64,000 nucleotides of DNA, from positions 45,902,848 through 45,966,847 of the forward strand of contig JAVMKO010000010.1 of NCBI GenBank assembly GCA_032164245.1, given 5' to 3'. Below are positions 49,117 to 59,797 of this stretch, piece by piece (the first letter of the stretch is position 1; every line of letters begins with the position of its first letter). The notes under the pieces were generated by a model. The model was given only the letters and a program-made list of their open reading frames with translations, made no database searches and was not told where the DNA came from. This DNA is from Sternotherus odoratus (Eukaryota; Chordata; Testudines; Kinosternidae). The translations under genes and the position numbers were made by a program.

Positions 49117-49321
49117 CCTGGCTGGAAACATTCATGCAGAAATAAATCCCATAGATCTGGTACACATACAGGGTTCCCGGTTTCATGAACATTGCTGCAT
49201 TTCTTGCTGTTTGCTTCCCTCCCTTTGAATGGGAAGCTGCATCTTCCCCACCCAGATACGCCTCCGTTTCCACAATCCTTCCCCGGAGTTCTCTGCCATC
49301 GGGAAGTTTATGAACTAAAAT
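49117..49321 (-). CDS. MPG: MPG middle coding exon (catalytic half)
   Basis: On the minus strand, acceptor TTTCAG ends at 49322, and the donor GTAAGT starts at 49116. The exon gives 68 residues plus one base: '[18 protein letters not shown]', '[20 protein letters not shown]' and '[18 protein letters not shown]', then 'CMNVSSQ'. Counting from the Met at 53242, Glu95 (human Glu125, the catalytic base), Tyr97 and His106 (human Tyr127, His136), Tyr129 (human Tyr159, base stacking), Tyr132 (human Tyr162, inserted into DNA) and Asn139 (human Asn169) are all present. The residue matching human Met164 is Ile134 here. The enzyme is expected to be active. The ATG-initiated frame from 49273 starts at an internal Thr-Glu region and is not the true start. 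Confidence 0.97.
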
Positions 49322-49686
49322 CTGAAAGACAGGTCAAAAAAGTGTGTGTTAGTGAGTCCCACTGTAAGGAACCCTTTAGTTAGGTCAACATAGCTACATC
49401 AGTCAGGGGCTGAAGAAAACGCAACCCCCGACCCATGCAGCTATGCCAACCTAATCCTCAGTGTAGGCACAGCTATGTTGACAGACGCTAACTTTGTTTG
49501 GAGAGCCAGTGTTCCTACAACAAGGGGAAAACACCTTCCATTGATGTAAGATGCACTTACACGACAAGACTCTGATGGCACAGCTATGCCAACATAACTA
49601 TGCCAAAATAGTCCCTGTAGTGTAGATACAGCGTTGGTCACTAGAAAAAGCATGAGATGTACAGAAATGTAAGAGTCAGGGATTAC

Positions 49687-49706
49687 CACACACACACACA
49701 CACACC
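49687..49706. repeat. (CA)n microsatellite
   Basis: Ten CA dinucleotides in the short MPG intron. A purine-rich (GA)n stretch lies at 50346-50366 and a (GT)n run at about 52531-52546. Confidence 0.9.
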
Positions 49707-52009
49707 ATAACGGGTGCTTCACCATCATCAATCGTAGAATACTCTGCAAACCAATATGAGCTCTTCCAGCTCCAGTCCAGTGCCACACCTCAGTCCAAGG
49801 ATCCAGACACTTGCTTATCAAAATGCTGCAGGGAACATAAGTTCCATTTTTCTCAGTGTGACTGTATCATGCAGTACAAATTTATGGTGTTACATCGGCA
49901 TAAAATAAGGTCATTTTTTCCAGCCTGCCCACTTGTTTTTTGTTCCATCCAACATGTTTATTGGCTGAAGCAAAGAGTACCACCTGTTAAGTCACTGACT
50001 CTGACTCTAAATCACAACTTTAGCACATCATTAAATGCATATTATTTAATTCAGAGGAAAATATGACAACAAATATGATGAAATAACTTCTTCATTGGAC
50101 ACACTCTTACCAAGACTAGTATCAAATCCTGGTCCCCAGCTGGGCACATAATTGTAATCAGAGTATTAATAATACTTTTGTGGTTTCCACACTACATAAC
50201 ATGCAGTGCAAAGACTCTGGGCAACAGTCTGACAAAAAACTTCGCTTTGAAGCAGGTTTAAGATTAGGCTCCGTGCTGCTGGCACTTAGGTAAATAATTA
50301 AATGTAGGTGGAGAAATAGAAAATGGTGAAAAGAATTTTAAAATAGAGAGAGAGAGAAAGAGAAAAACACAAAACACAAGGAAAATCCATACACAGTTTT
50401 TTGTGGTTTGACCTAATGTTGTTTCCAGACATCTTGTTTTATTTAATGTGTTTATGAAATACTTCAACGTAGTCTCATTTGGGCACAAACTCTCTGTTTA
50501 ATTATTCTACATTCTGCACTCCCATATTTAAAAACAAGTGGTTTTGGAATGACCCTCAAAAAGCAGAGGGCTTAATTCCTGCCAGATGCTTGCACTGGAT
50601 TGCTAAAGCAATTCTTGGCTTGATCCAGTAATGGATTTACCAGCAGTCTGCATCAAACACTACAACTGTTGCATTTTAGAATTTGTTTTTGACAACTCCT
50701 GAGTTATCAACGGTGTCAGAGAAATTATTGAGTTTACCATTTTCAATCATGGAATATGCACAGAGAGGCTTCAGAAACATACTAATTTGTTGGCAAGTCT
50801 GAAGTCATGATCTGTGAATAATGACAGTCAACTTTTATGCTCCAAAAGCACCAGACACACATGGCTGACTTTCTCTTTTAAACAGAAGAAATACTGAAGA
50901 TCGAATTGTGGTTTTAAGAGTCACACAGTCATTTCCTTGATTCCTCAGCTACCCTAAATTTGCAGAAAGGAAGCCACTCAAGACACACATCCCTCTTCCA
51001 CTGATGATTAGTAAACGCTGTCTGTATATTGTCCTCCATTACAGCAAAACAATTCACTGAAGTAGAATAAAGACAAGGATTTCGCTTAGTGGAAAAATAA
51101 GCAAATGTCCTTAATTATCCTTATTCACTAGTACATAAACAAGATATCCTACAATGTATTCTATTCTGTTTAGGTTTCTGTGTCCTATTGACAGTGCATA
51201 CTAATATGACCAAATGCATTGTAAAGAGTTATTGTCACACCAAGTTTGGTCCAAAATTTAGGTTTGGTAAGACGAAATCCAATTTTTTTTACCAAATCTA
51301 AGACTGACAGAAACATTTCCATGACAAGAGGGATAGCAGGCACAACACAGAAAATACAGAGCTGGAACACACAAGTTTGAAACCTTTGGAGTGCTTCAAG
51401 AGTGTGTGGGTGGAGTTTCAGAGATATATAGGGCTAATTCCTGGCTAAAGTACACAACTCATTTAACTGAACTATGTAATGGGGATTTCTTGTCCCTCTG
51501 GGGGAAGGCCATGAAGATACTATGCAGCTGCTATCACAGCCTCAAGTCTCCTGTGGCCCCCTGCCCCCTCCCCGCCTACGGGTAGTAGAGAATGTCTGAT
51601 GGATGTGCCTAATCAAAGATCCAACAGCCCCACCCCTGTGGCACTCACAGCCTGACCCACAAAACACACTGTGTTCTTGTGCAAAGGGACCCCTGATGGA
51701 ACACAGTTAAGTAGTTCACAAGGAAGGGTGAGGAAATCATGCCCCTTGCTTTTTCTGTAGGATCAACCCATGCTGATTCAACTGCAGTCAAGACCCTTCA
51801 CAGCTGCAAAGAAAGAGGCAACATTTGTCTCTTAAGGAGATAGAGCTTGGTGTATATTAAGTGAGAGGCTGTTCCAAGCACTCAAAGCAGCAGGAAAGAA
51901 GGCACAAACTCTAGAGCGGTAGATTGGTTTTTCAGAGAGAAGTAACTATTCCGACATATTCTAGCATAATAAATAAATAAATACTAGTAATCTATAGCCC
52001 TTATAAACT

Positions 52010-52637
52010 GTTATTCACCCATAGATCTCACAGCGCTCTGCAAAGGAGGTCAGAAGCATCATCCCCATTTCACAAATATGGAAACTGAGACACAGGAAGA
52101 GAAATAACTGGCCCAGGATCACCCAGCAGGCTAGAGCTGAGAATAAAACTCAGGTGTCCTGAGTCCCAGTCCAGTGCCCTATCCACTAGACCAGGGGTCT
52201 CAAACATGCGGCCCGGGGGCCACATGCGGCCCGCAAAGTCCTTCCCTGCGGCCCGCCAAGCTTCCTGGCGCCCCACCCCCCCCCCGGTCCCCCTATAGCA
52301 GTTTGCAGGACGGAGGGGCCAGAAGTGGAGGCTTCTCTGCTGCCTGGCTGGGCCGCGTGTGTTTCTAGCTCTGGACTTCCTAGATTGCTCTTGCTTTGTT
52401 TGCCAAACAGCTGTTGGTGGTGCCTAGTGCTTTCCAGGAGGGAATGGGGAGCTGCGTGCTCAGAGGAGGAGGTGGGGCAGGGATGGGACCTCTTGGAAGG
52501 GGTGGAGTGGGGACGGAGCCGGGGCAGCGAGGGTGTGTGTGTGTGTCAGTGGTGCGGCCCTCGAGCCAGTGCACTAGTCCTCATGCGGCCCTCGTGGTCA
52601 TTTGAGTTTGAGACCCCTGCACTAGACCATCCAGCCA
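52010..52637 (-). mobile_element. MIR-like SINE, split near its head by a hAT element
   Basis: The reverse complement of MIR reads in order: 'cccatttcacaaatatggaa', 'actgagacacaggaagag', 'ccaggatcacccagcaggct' and 'gtcccagtccagtgccctat', 'ccactagac'. The tRNA-like head resumes after the hAT insert at 52628 ('catccagcc'). Confidence 0.8.
52192..52619. mobile_element. Non-autonomous hAT transposon
   Basis: A 428-bp element with perfect 14-bp inverted ends, CAGGGGTCTCAAAC and GTTTGAGACCCCTG. It is flanked by a perfect 8-bp direct duplication CACTAGAC (52184-52191 and 52620-52627), the hAT hallmark. It is GC-rich, with 'gcggccc' words near both ends, and has no transposase frame. Confidence 0.96.
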
Positions 52638-53017
52638 AAGAAAATACAAAGCCAACATACAGGAATACCTGTTACAAGAATAATGGCCCTGGATCAGTCA
52701 CCGATCCCATTTAAGTGAGTACATAGGATTTAAAAAAATAAAGTTTCAAGATAAGCTTAAAGCAAAATGCAATAGAAAACTGATCTGATAAGAGACTGAT
52801 TCTGATCATGCAACCAAAATGGGCCCAACTCTGTTCCCAAAAGTCCAGTGATTTCACCAAGAGCAGGAGTGAGCCCATATTTCCTGTACCAGCAAAGAGC
52901 TTTAGAATTAAAACCCAGTAAAAGGATGTTGTTATGGTCCAACAACTTATGTTGTTGGTATGTGCTGTACCACAAAGTAAACCTATTGACACAGACATAA
53001 GTGCTCATATAAATTAC

Positions 53018-53251
53018 CTGTCCTAGAAATGATTTAGCCAGGCTGATGCAGGGTTGGTTGAAAAAGTCTGTCCCTAGCCGGGAAGATGTCCTCTTCTCTT
53101 CACTGAAGTATTTGCTGCTTACTGGAGAGGAATTCCCATCAAGAACAACTGTCAGGCTCCCAGAGGTGTCAGCTGGAGAGAAGTCGGGTTTACTGTGGAC
53201 AGCATTTAACGGAGTTAACCGCTTCCTTTTATTTGGCATCATTCTGGAAAA
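53018..53251 (-). CDS. MPG: MPG first mapped coding exon
   Basis: On the minus strand, a pyrimidine tract and GACAG acceptor end at 53252. The exon starts 'TTTTCCAGAATGATGCC' and runs to CAG at 53018-53020 before the GTAATT donor. From the first ATG (53242-53240) it encodes 75 residues: a basic start 'MMPNKRKRLTP' (likely nuclear targeting), a variable linker, then 'RLGTDFFNQPCISLAKSFL', which matches the conserved 'RLG.EFF.QP...LA..FLGQ' entry of the glycosylase fold. Mammalian MPG has an extra upstream coding exon ending just before a Q/K-F-x-R-R-M type start, and F-S-R in front of the first Met here fits it. Translation may therefore begin in a further exon that I could not find. The ORF extension past 53018 is intron. 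Confidence 0.93.
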
Positions 53252-53934
53252 CTGTCATTTAAAAAAAAAAATGAAATAAGCTCTTTGTATGTATTTATTA
53301 TAGGAACTAATTTCCATGATGTCGAGCTTTTACATAGATCCTTTTATCCAAATAAATACAAAAACTCTAATTTATTGGACAAATTAGGCACAGTCCACAA
53401 CCAGGCAACACATTTATAGGCAGCTAAGTCAGGCAATGAAAGCTGGCCTCTGCTCTGACAAGTGTTTGTAAAAGAACAGCCCTGGGTGCCAGAGTTTTTA
53501 TCTTTTAAGGAATCCAAATCAAATCAAAATCTGCTAAATTTATACGTAAAAATAAACTACTAATTGCCAGCCCTGAAAGCAACCTGTAACAAAAATTATG
53601 CAATTCTGTTAAGTGATACACAAGCCAAAGAAAACTCTAACATCCATTTCACAAGCTGTGCCGGCTCAGCAAGACTCATAGCAGCAAAGAGAAACAAATA
53701 GTTCAGACAGCAAAGTGAGCAGAAAAGGCTCTGAACATACACAGAGCACAGATCAGCCAAGTAAGAAGATGACATTTTTCACACTAACAAACTCAGTTAG
53801 TCTAGAGGTACTGGATTATAGCAGGCATGGTGGTAGCACACCCACTGTTAACATGCATGCATCAGAACTTCTATTAAAACTGCCTTAGTGTGATCCCAAA
53901 TAACTTCTGAACATTTACACATCAGTGGGAGGAG

Positions 53935-54145
53935 TTGCAGTGTTCCCGTGAACAGCGCACAGAGTTGGGAATCAGGAGACCTGGGTACTTTTTCTGGTTT
54001 TCCCATTGACTTGATGTGCGGGCTTCAGAAAGTCACTGTTCCACTCTTTGTGCCACAGTTTCAATATCTGTGAAATAGGGATAATTACATTTACTCACCT
54101 GTGTAAAGCACTTGAAGATCTACACTAAGCATGAATATGATTTGG
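53935..54145 (+). mobile_element. MIR-like SINE
   Basis: Sense MIR order: 'gggaatcaggagacctgggt', 'cccattgacttgatgtgcgg', 'gccacagtttcaatatctgt', 'gaaatagggataattac' and 'gtaaagcacttgaagatc'. Confidence 0.8.
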
Positions 54146-54726
54146 GCGCTCGGAAGCAAAGTTCACATGTCACCCAGGTAAAAGCAGTGGGGTTCACCTT
54201 TGCAGATGTACTGCTGGGCTGGAGACTTTTTCCTGCAAGGCACATCTGAAAAAGCAGAGGCTAGCAAGAAGAGTTTCAAGCACAGCGTGTGTTTCAATGT
54301 GACAGTTCCTTTAGGCCTGTCAAAAAATGCTATGAAGCTGTATATTGGGATGTCACAAAAGGGAACAGAGCTTTTGTTAGAATACAACCACTCACTATGC
54401 TCAGAAGCAATTTACAACTTTCCAGTGTAAACTGTTTCCCTCCAAATCTAGTAAAAGACCACCTCCCCAGTAGGGACTATTCACACACAATGTTTAGAGG
54501 TGGTCTTGGCTCATCCATTTTTGAGTTATTAGTGTACAAAAGAATATTTAAAATGGTGGGAAAAGTGCACTTTTCCCATATTCCAATAATATAAAATACC
54601 TTAAAGGCCAACAATCAAGTTCAAGCCTTCTCAAAAAAAAATGTTCAGGGACCAAGCTAAGAAAGTTTCAGACACAAAGGGGAAACTTCCAGGAGGCTGT
54701 TAGCATGTGAAAACAGCAGCTTTATG

Positions 54727-54981
54727 GGTACATCCACACTGCAGTGGTGGCTCATGTGAATGGCAGCTCCAGTAGATGTACCCAGCCTAGCTGTACTTTA
54801 GAAAGCTTGCTAAAAACAGCAGTGAGGATGCTGGTGACAGGTGGGCTTGTGCAGCAGGTACTGAAGCCCATGCCGGAGCATCCTCACTGCTATTTTTAAC
54901 GAGCTAACTAGGGGACAACTAGCATGGGTGCATCTACTCAAGCTACATATCGCACCCACAGCTGCAGTGTAGACATATCCC
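54727..54981. mobile_element. MITE with inverted 'tacactgcag' ends
   Basis: The left end GGGTACATCCACACTGCAG and the right end, read in reverse as GGGATATGTCTACACTGCAG, form an inverted repeat of about 20 bp with a few mismatches. The interior is non-coding, with 'aacagcagtgaggatgctgg' near the left and an inverted relative 'gcatcctcactgctattttt' near the right, so the termini extend into a long imperfect palindrome. Confidence 0.75.
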
Positions 54982-55282
54982 TGACATAACTCTGCTATAA
55001 CATTAATCACTTCACCCATCTCTGAAATGCAGCCACCTCCAGATGAATGCTTGTTATGCTCCAAACAACACTGCTCAACAGGAAGTGAAGAAGAATCCTG
55101 TACAAACTGAAACTGTAGGGGAAAGAATTATGTAATAAAAATGTAATTGCCTACACTGAACACCTATATACAGTACATCTAAAAATGCCATGGATGCTAA
55201 AAGCCATTTGTACCAACATTTTATGTATCTCTTGACCGATGGCCCTTTCAGAAGCACAGAGCCCCTAGTGCTAGCTCAATAC

Positions 55283-55316
55283 TGACTCAGATAAAATAGT
55301 GCCCCCTACTGACTCA
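55283..55316 (+). promoter_or_regulatory. TGACTCA-AGATAA composite plus second TGACTCA
   Basis: TGACTCA (55283-55289) overlaps AGATAA (55289-55294), and a second TGACTCA follows at 55310-55316. NF-E2/AP-1 and GATA cores in this spacing are typical of erythroid enhancers. It lies about 2 kb upstream of the first mapped MPG exon. It may sit in an unrecognised repeat, so function is inference. Confidence 0.3.
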
Positions 55317-55975
55317 CCAACACTATTTCCTATAGCACCACTTTCTGCTCCAGAAGGATCCATTAAAGTATGTTAGGGTGCATAGCAGGAAATCGCCAAA
55401 ACACAGCACAGAGACAAACAGTTTGATTAGGTTTTTTTCTAAATACATAAGTTGAGGAGTAAAACATTCCTTTAGTGCAATCATTCAATGATGCAAGAGA
55501 CTTACCTGGAAAGGCCAGCTGCATGCTATACTCTACATCACAGCTTTCATTTATATTTGTGGACATCCTTAAAAATCCCACTTGAGGTCACTGCATTAGT
55601 CTCACATACATGGCACACCTGCAAATGAGTTTCCCCATTCAAACACATGGGGGTGGCGGGGGTGTAAGGAGGAACACTTCTGGACACCACATTGACCTCT
55701 AAAGGTTCAACCAAAGGAACAACTCCCACTCAAAACATGCTGGAGTTACTGCCCTAAATGGTTAACTGGAACTTCCAGTTCACTAGCCATACATAAAGAC
55801 ATGCTGGAAATATGACCAATCTGTATGGTGCATTAACTCATTTGGCAACCGCTGCTCCTGTGGAATGCAAGATCAGAAAGAGGCTCGGAGTCATTCAGCA
55901 TCTATTGTCTTTCAAATTAAAGTAATTCACAAAAATTGCATGCACGTCATGTAAACATTTCAGTAACTGGTTTAA

Positions 55976-56088
55976 GATTAGCAGCCAGTGTTAGTCTGTA
56001 TCCGTAAATAAGAGGAGGAAGACTTTGTAACATCTTAGAGACCAACCAGTTTATTTCAGCATAAGCTTTCATGAGCTATAGCTTCAGT
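55976..56088 (-). mobile_element. Penelope-like element terminal fragment
   Basis: 'gattagcagccagtgttagt', 'ctgtatccgtaaataagagg', 'aacatcttagagaccaacca', 'gtttatttcagcataagctt' and 'tcatgagctatagctt' match the family terminus seen at 14228. There is no coding part. Confidence 0.82.
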
Positions 56089-57289
56089 AACTGTTATCAC
56101 AGTTTTAGCACCTTTGGGGAGTGTATCTCTGCTCTTCTCCTAGAAATCTATGGGCAAATCCAGCAAGGCACTCAGCACCCTTAACTCTCTCTGAAGCAAA
56201 TGGCAGCCAAGGATACTAAGGATACTAGAGTACTCAGTGGCCAGGAAATAACACTATAGCAAACTTGTCTTATGTGAATTTGAAACAAACATTTGATGGA
56301 ACCTGTGTACTGCCTGTATAAAGAAAAGGGATTAATGTAATGTTGATCCCATTAAGAGGTCTAGGGAGAAAAAAAACCACTCCTTCCCTTTATCTTCCTG
56401 CTTGTTGGTGCCTATGTACTGAGGGGAAACATGCATTGAACACAGACTAGAATACATGTCAGGTCACTCCAAGTCCATCAGTTACCAAGCAATTGTTTGG
56501 CAAGTAAAGGACATCTTCTCATATGCAAGTCAGTAGGCGCCTCCAGGGATTGTAGTCAAAGTAGGGTTTTTTCATTTGCACATATATATCAAATAATCTG
56601 ACAAGAAAATTCTAGCTCTGTGTGTTATGTGCCTTTGAAAAATCCTAAAACCTGCAAACGGCCAGCTACACACCACTCTAAGAATAGCAAAGAGAATTAA
56701 AGTGTTTCAATATGTTTCTAACACAGATTTTACAGCAAGAAGTCAAGTTCATTACAAATTGTTGAAGAGGCTGAAAAAAAATCAGTAACAAAACTGCAGA
56801 GCCCAGGCGGTGAGAGGAGAGAACAAAAAGAATCCAGGGGTAAACAACAGCACACAGAGAGTGTGCCGGGGTCTCTGTGTCATAGCACACGTCCCTCGCA
56901 GGGGCTGCTGTGCTATGCACAGGAAGATATTTAGCGTGCTTTCCGCTGTCATGACAGACCGGTCAATAGCACACGTATAAAAGGTTTTGATGCTGCTCAG
57001 CACTTGACATGCCCCGTGCAGCCCAACTTCTGAACACACACTGCTGCTCAGGCACACCCAGCCTTCTCTAGTTATTCTAACCATTCACCGGCGGCTCCTT
57101 CCAGAGTATTTATGAAGGAGGAGAAGGCATGAAGGTCTTCACTAACTACAGAGCCAAAAGATTTCTTTCAGCCACGTCACATGTCTGTAGCTCAACAGTC
57201 CAGATTGCAGATGCTAGAGCAGGCCTCTTGCCCACTTCTGTATGTGACTTTAGCAGAGAGGAAACATGAAATGGTTAAAAGCATGCTGC

Positions 57290-59797
57290 TGCTCTAGCTG
57301 CTTCTGGAGAAGCAGATGGCTCCAGAGGGAGGTCCCCAACTGCCCAGGCTTTTGATAACCAGGAGAAACACACAGTGACTTGCTTGCCAGATACGATGGT
57401 TGCAGATCTCTCATGACAGATGGACAGACTTATGTGCAGTGCTGGCAAGAGATTCAAGTCCAGGACCTCCAGCATTCTCTGAAATGCTTCTAGTTCCACA
57501 CGCAGAGCCAATTAGACAAGCAGAAATGCAGCATCTCAAGGGATGCCTGAGACAGTGGCGTTGGGAGGAGGATTTTATGTTTATTAGGAATGGAGGAACC
57601 TTTTGGGAAATGAAGAGCCTGTACAGGAAGGATGAGCTCCACCTAAATCAAAATGGAACCAGACTGCTGGCAAGAAAAATTAGAAAGTTTGTAGAGGAAT
57701 GTTTAAACTAAACACTGGGGAAAAGCCAACAGATGCAGCGGAGCACGTTTCGGACAGAGACATCCCTTAGGGAAGGATCTATTTATGAGGGATTCCCCAT
57801 ATTCTAGTAAAAAGGAAAGGATAGGAGTTTATAAAGTATCTGTAGGCTCTGAAGAGACACAATCAACTTAAAAAGAGTCCCATTCAACTACATGACATGA
57901 ATGCAGACAACTAAATATTGACAAATTTTGTAAGTGCTTGTATACAGAGGCTAGAAGTCTAAATAGTAATATGGGTGGACTTGAGTGCCTGGTATTAAAT
58001 GCAGATATTGATATAAATAGGCATCACAGAAACTTGGTGGAATGATGATAATCAAGAAGTTTACCAAACAATCTGGAGCCACTGGGCAACCAAGAAGCTA
58101 AAGGAGCACTCAAGGAAGACAAAGCAATTGTGGAGAAGCTACTTGAATTATTTGCATGGGTCTTCACTGCAGAGCATGAGAGGGAGATTCTCACAACCGA
58201 GCCATTCTTCTGAGAAACTGTCCCAGATTGAGGTTTCAATAGAGGTGGTTTTGGAACCAATTCACCCAACAGTTCTGAAAGAATTCAAATATGAAACTGC
58301 AAAACTATTGACTGTGGTATGTAACCTATTGCTTAAATCAGCCTCTGTACAAGATGATGGGAGGATAGCTACTGTAACTCCAAACTGATTAAAACTATAG
58401 TAAAGAATAGAATAATCAGACACACAAATTAACACAATATGTTGGGAAAGAGTCAACATGGTTTTGTAAAGGAAAATCATGCCTCACCAATCTATTAGAA
58501 ATCTTTGAGGGGGGGCAACAAACATGTGAACAAGGGTGATTCAGTGAATATAGTCTACTTGGACTTTTAGGAAGCCTTTGACAAGGTCCCACACCAAAGG
58601 CTCTTAAGCAAAGTAAGCAGTCATTAGATCAAGAGGGAAGGTCCTCTCATGGATCCTGGTTAAAACACGGGAAACAAAAGGTAGAAATAAACTGTCAGTT
58701 TTCACAGCAAAGAAAGGTAAATAGGGATCCCTCAAAGAGCTGTACTGGGACCAGTGCTGTTCAACATATTCATAAAGGATCTAGAAAACGGATTAAATGG
58801 TGAAATGGCAAAATTTGCAGATGACACTGAATTACTCAAGATAGTTAAATCCAAAACAGATTGTGAAGAGTTACAAGGGATCTCACAAAACTGAATGACT
58901 AGACAATTAAATGGCAGGTGAAATTCAATGTTCATAAATGGAAAGTAATGTATATTGGAAAACTATACATACAAAATGATGGGGACTAAATTAGCTGTCA
59001 CCACTCAAGAGAGATCTTGGAGTTACTGTGGATAGTGTTCTAAAAACAACCACTCAATGTGCAGCAGCATTCAAAAAAGTTAACCAAATGTTAGGAACCA
59101 TTACGAAATGGACAGATAAAGATAGAAAACATCACAATATCTATTTACTACATAAATCCACCCCTTGAATACTGTGTGCAGTTCTGGATACCCTGTCTCT
59201 GCAGAAATATATTCAAATTGAAACAGGCACCGAGAAGGGCAACAAAAATGATCAGGGATATGGAAGAGCTGTTATACAAAGAGAGATTAAAAAGACTGAG
59301 AATTTTCAGCTTCGAAAAGAGATGAGTAAGGGATGGTCTGATAGAGGTGTATAAAATCACGAGCAATGTGGAGAAAGTGAATAGGGAAGTGTTATTTATC
59401 CCTTCACATAACATAAGAACCAGGGGTCATCCAATGAAATAAACAGGCAGCTGGTTTAAAACAAACAAAAGGAAGTACTTGAACATACAGTCAACCTGTG
59501 GAACTCATTGCGAAGGGATGCTGTGAAGGACAAAAATAAAACTGGGTTCAAAAAGGAATTGGATAAGTTCATGGACGATATGGCTATTAGCCCAAATGGT
59601 CAGGGACCCAACCCCATCCCTCAGATGTCCCTAAGCCTCTGACTGTGAGAAGCTGGGACTGGATAAAAAGGGATGGATCACTCAGTAATTGCTCTGTTCA
59701 ATCCCTTTGAACCACCTGGCAGTGGCTACCATTGGAAGACAGGATACTGGGCTAGAAGAAACAGTGGTCTTACCCACAATGACCCTCCTTATGTTCC
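57290..59797 (+). mobile_element. CR1-like LINE with ORF1 part and internally deleted ORF2
   Basis: The most complete LINE in the window. It contains the ORF1 C-terminal half (57400-57711) and the ORF2 start near 57995-58040 ('ITETWWND'-like). A large internal deletion skips most of the endonuclease and early RT. The rest of the RT reads 'KAFDKVPHQRLLS' near 58570-58610 and 'KFADDTELLK' near 58806-58840, the polymerase active site. The 3' region and the CR1 tail 'gacaggatactgggctagaa' end near 59797. Several stops and indels show that it is inactive. Confidence 0.9.
57400..57711 (+). pseudogene. CR1 ORF1 esterase domain, C-terminal part
   Basis: A 103-codon frame reading 'FSEMLLVPHAEPIRQAEM', 'LRQWRWEEDFMF', 'FWEMKSLYRKDELHLNQNG' and 'TRLLARKIRKFV'. 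The D-x-x-H pair in D-E-L-H-L-N is the catalytic Asp/His region of the SGNH-type esterase carried by CR1 ORF1. The N-terminal Ser block is missing or decayed upstream. It ends at TAA, just before ORF2 remains. Confidence 0.8.

Larger units (their letters stand above)
49322..53017 (-). other. MPG: MPG intron, 3.7 kb
   Basis: Donor GTAATT at 53017-53012 and acceptor CTTTCAG ending at 49322 (minus strand). It contains a possible MITE at about 49395-49640 ('ctgtagtgtagatacagcg'), microsatellites, a MIR and a hAT element. I see nothing recognisable in 49870-50330 and 50490-52000. Confidence 0.9.

Noticed and set aside
49085..49273. A separate 62-residue protein starting at the internal Met of the MPG middle exon
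   Set aside because: The frame is continuous with the upstream exon part (V-E-T-E-A-Y), has an acceptor at 49322 and a donor at 49116, and belongs to MPG.
49395..49640. A second well-defined MITE with inverted ends in the short MPG intron
   Set aside because: Words such as 'gtagtgtagata' resemble MITE ends, but I could not pair the termini or find a duplication, so it is only mentioned under the intron.
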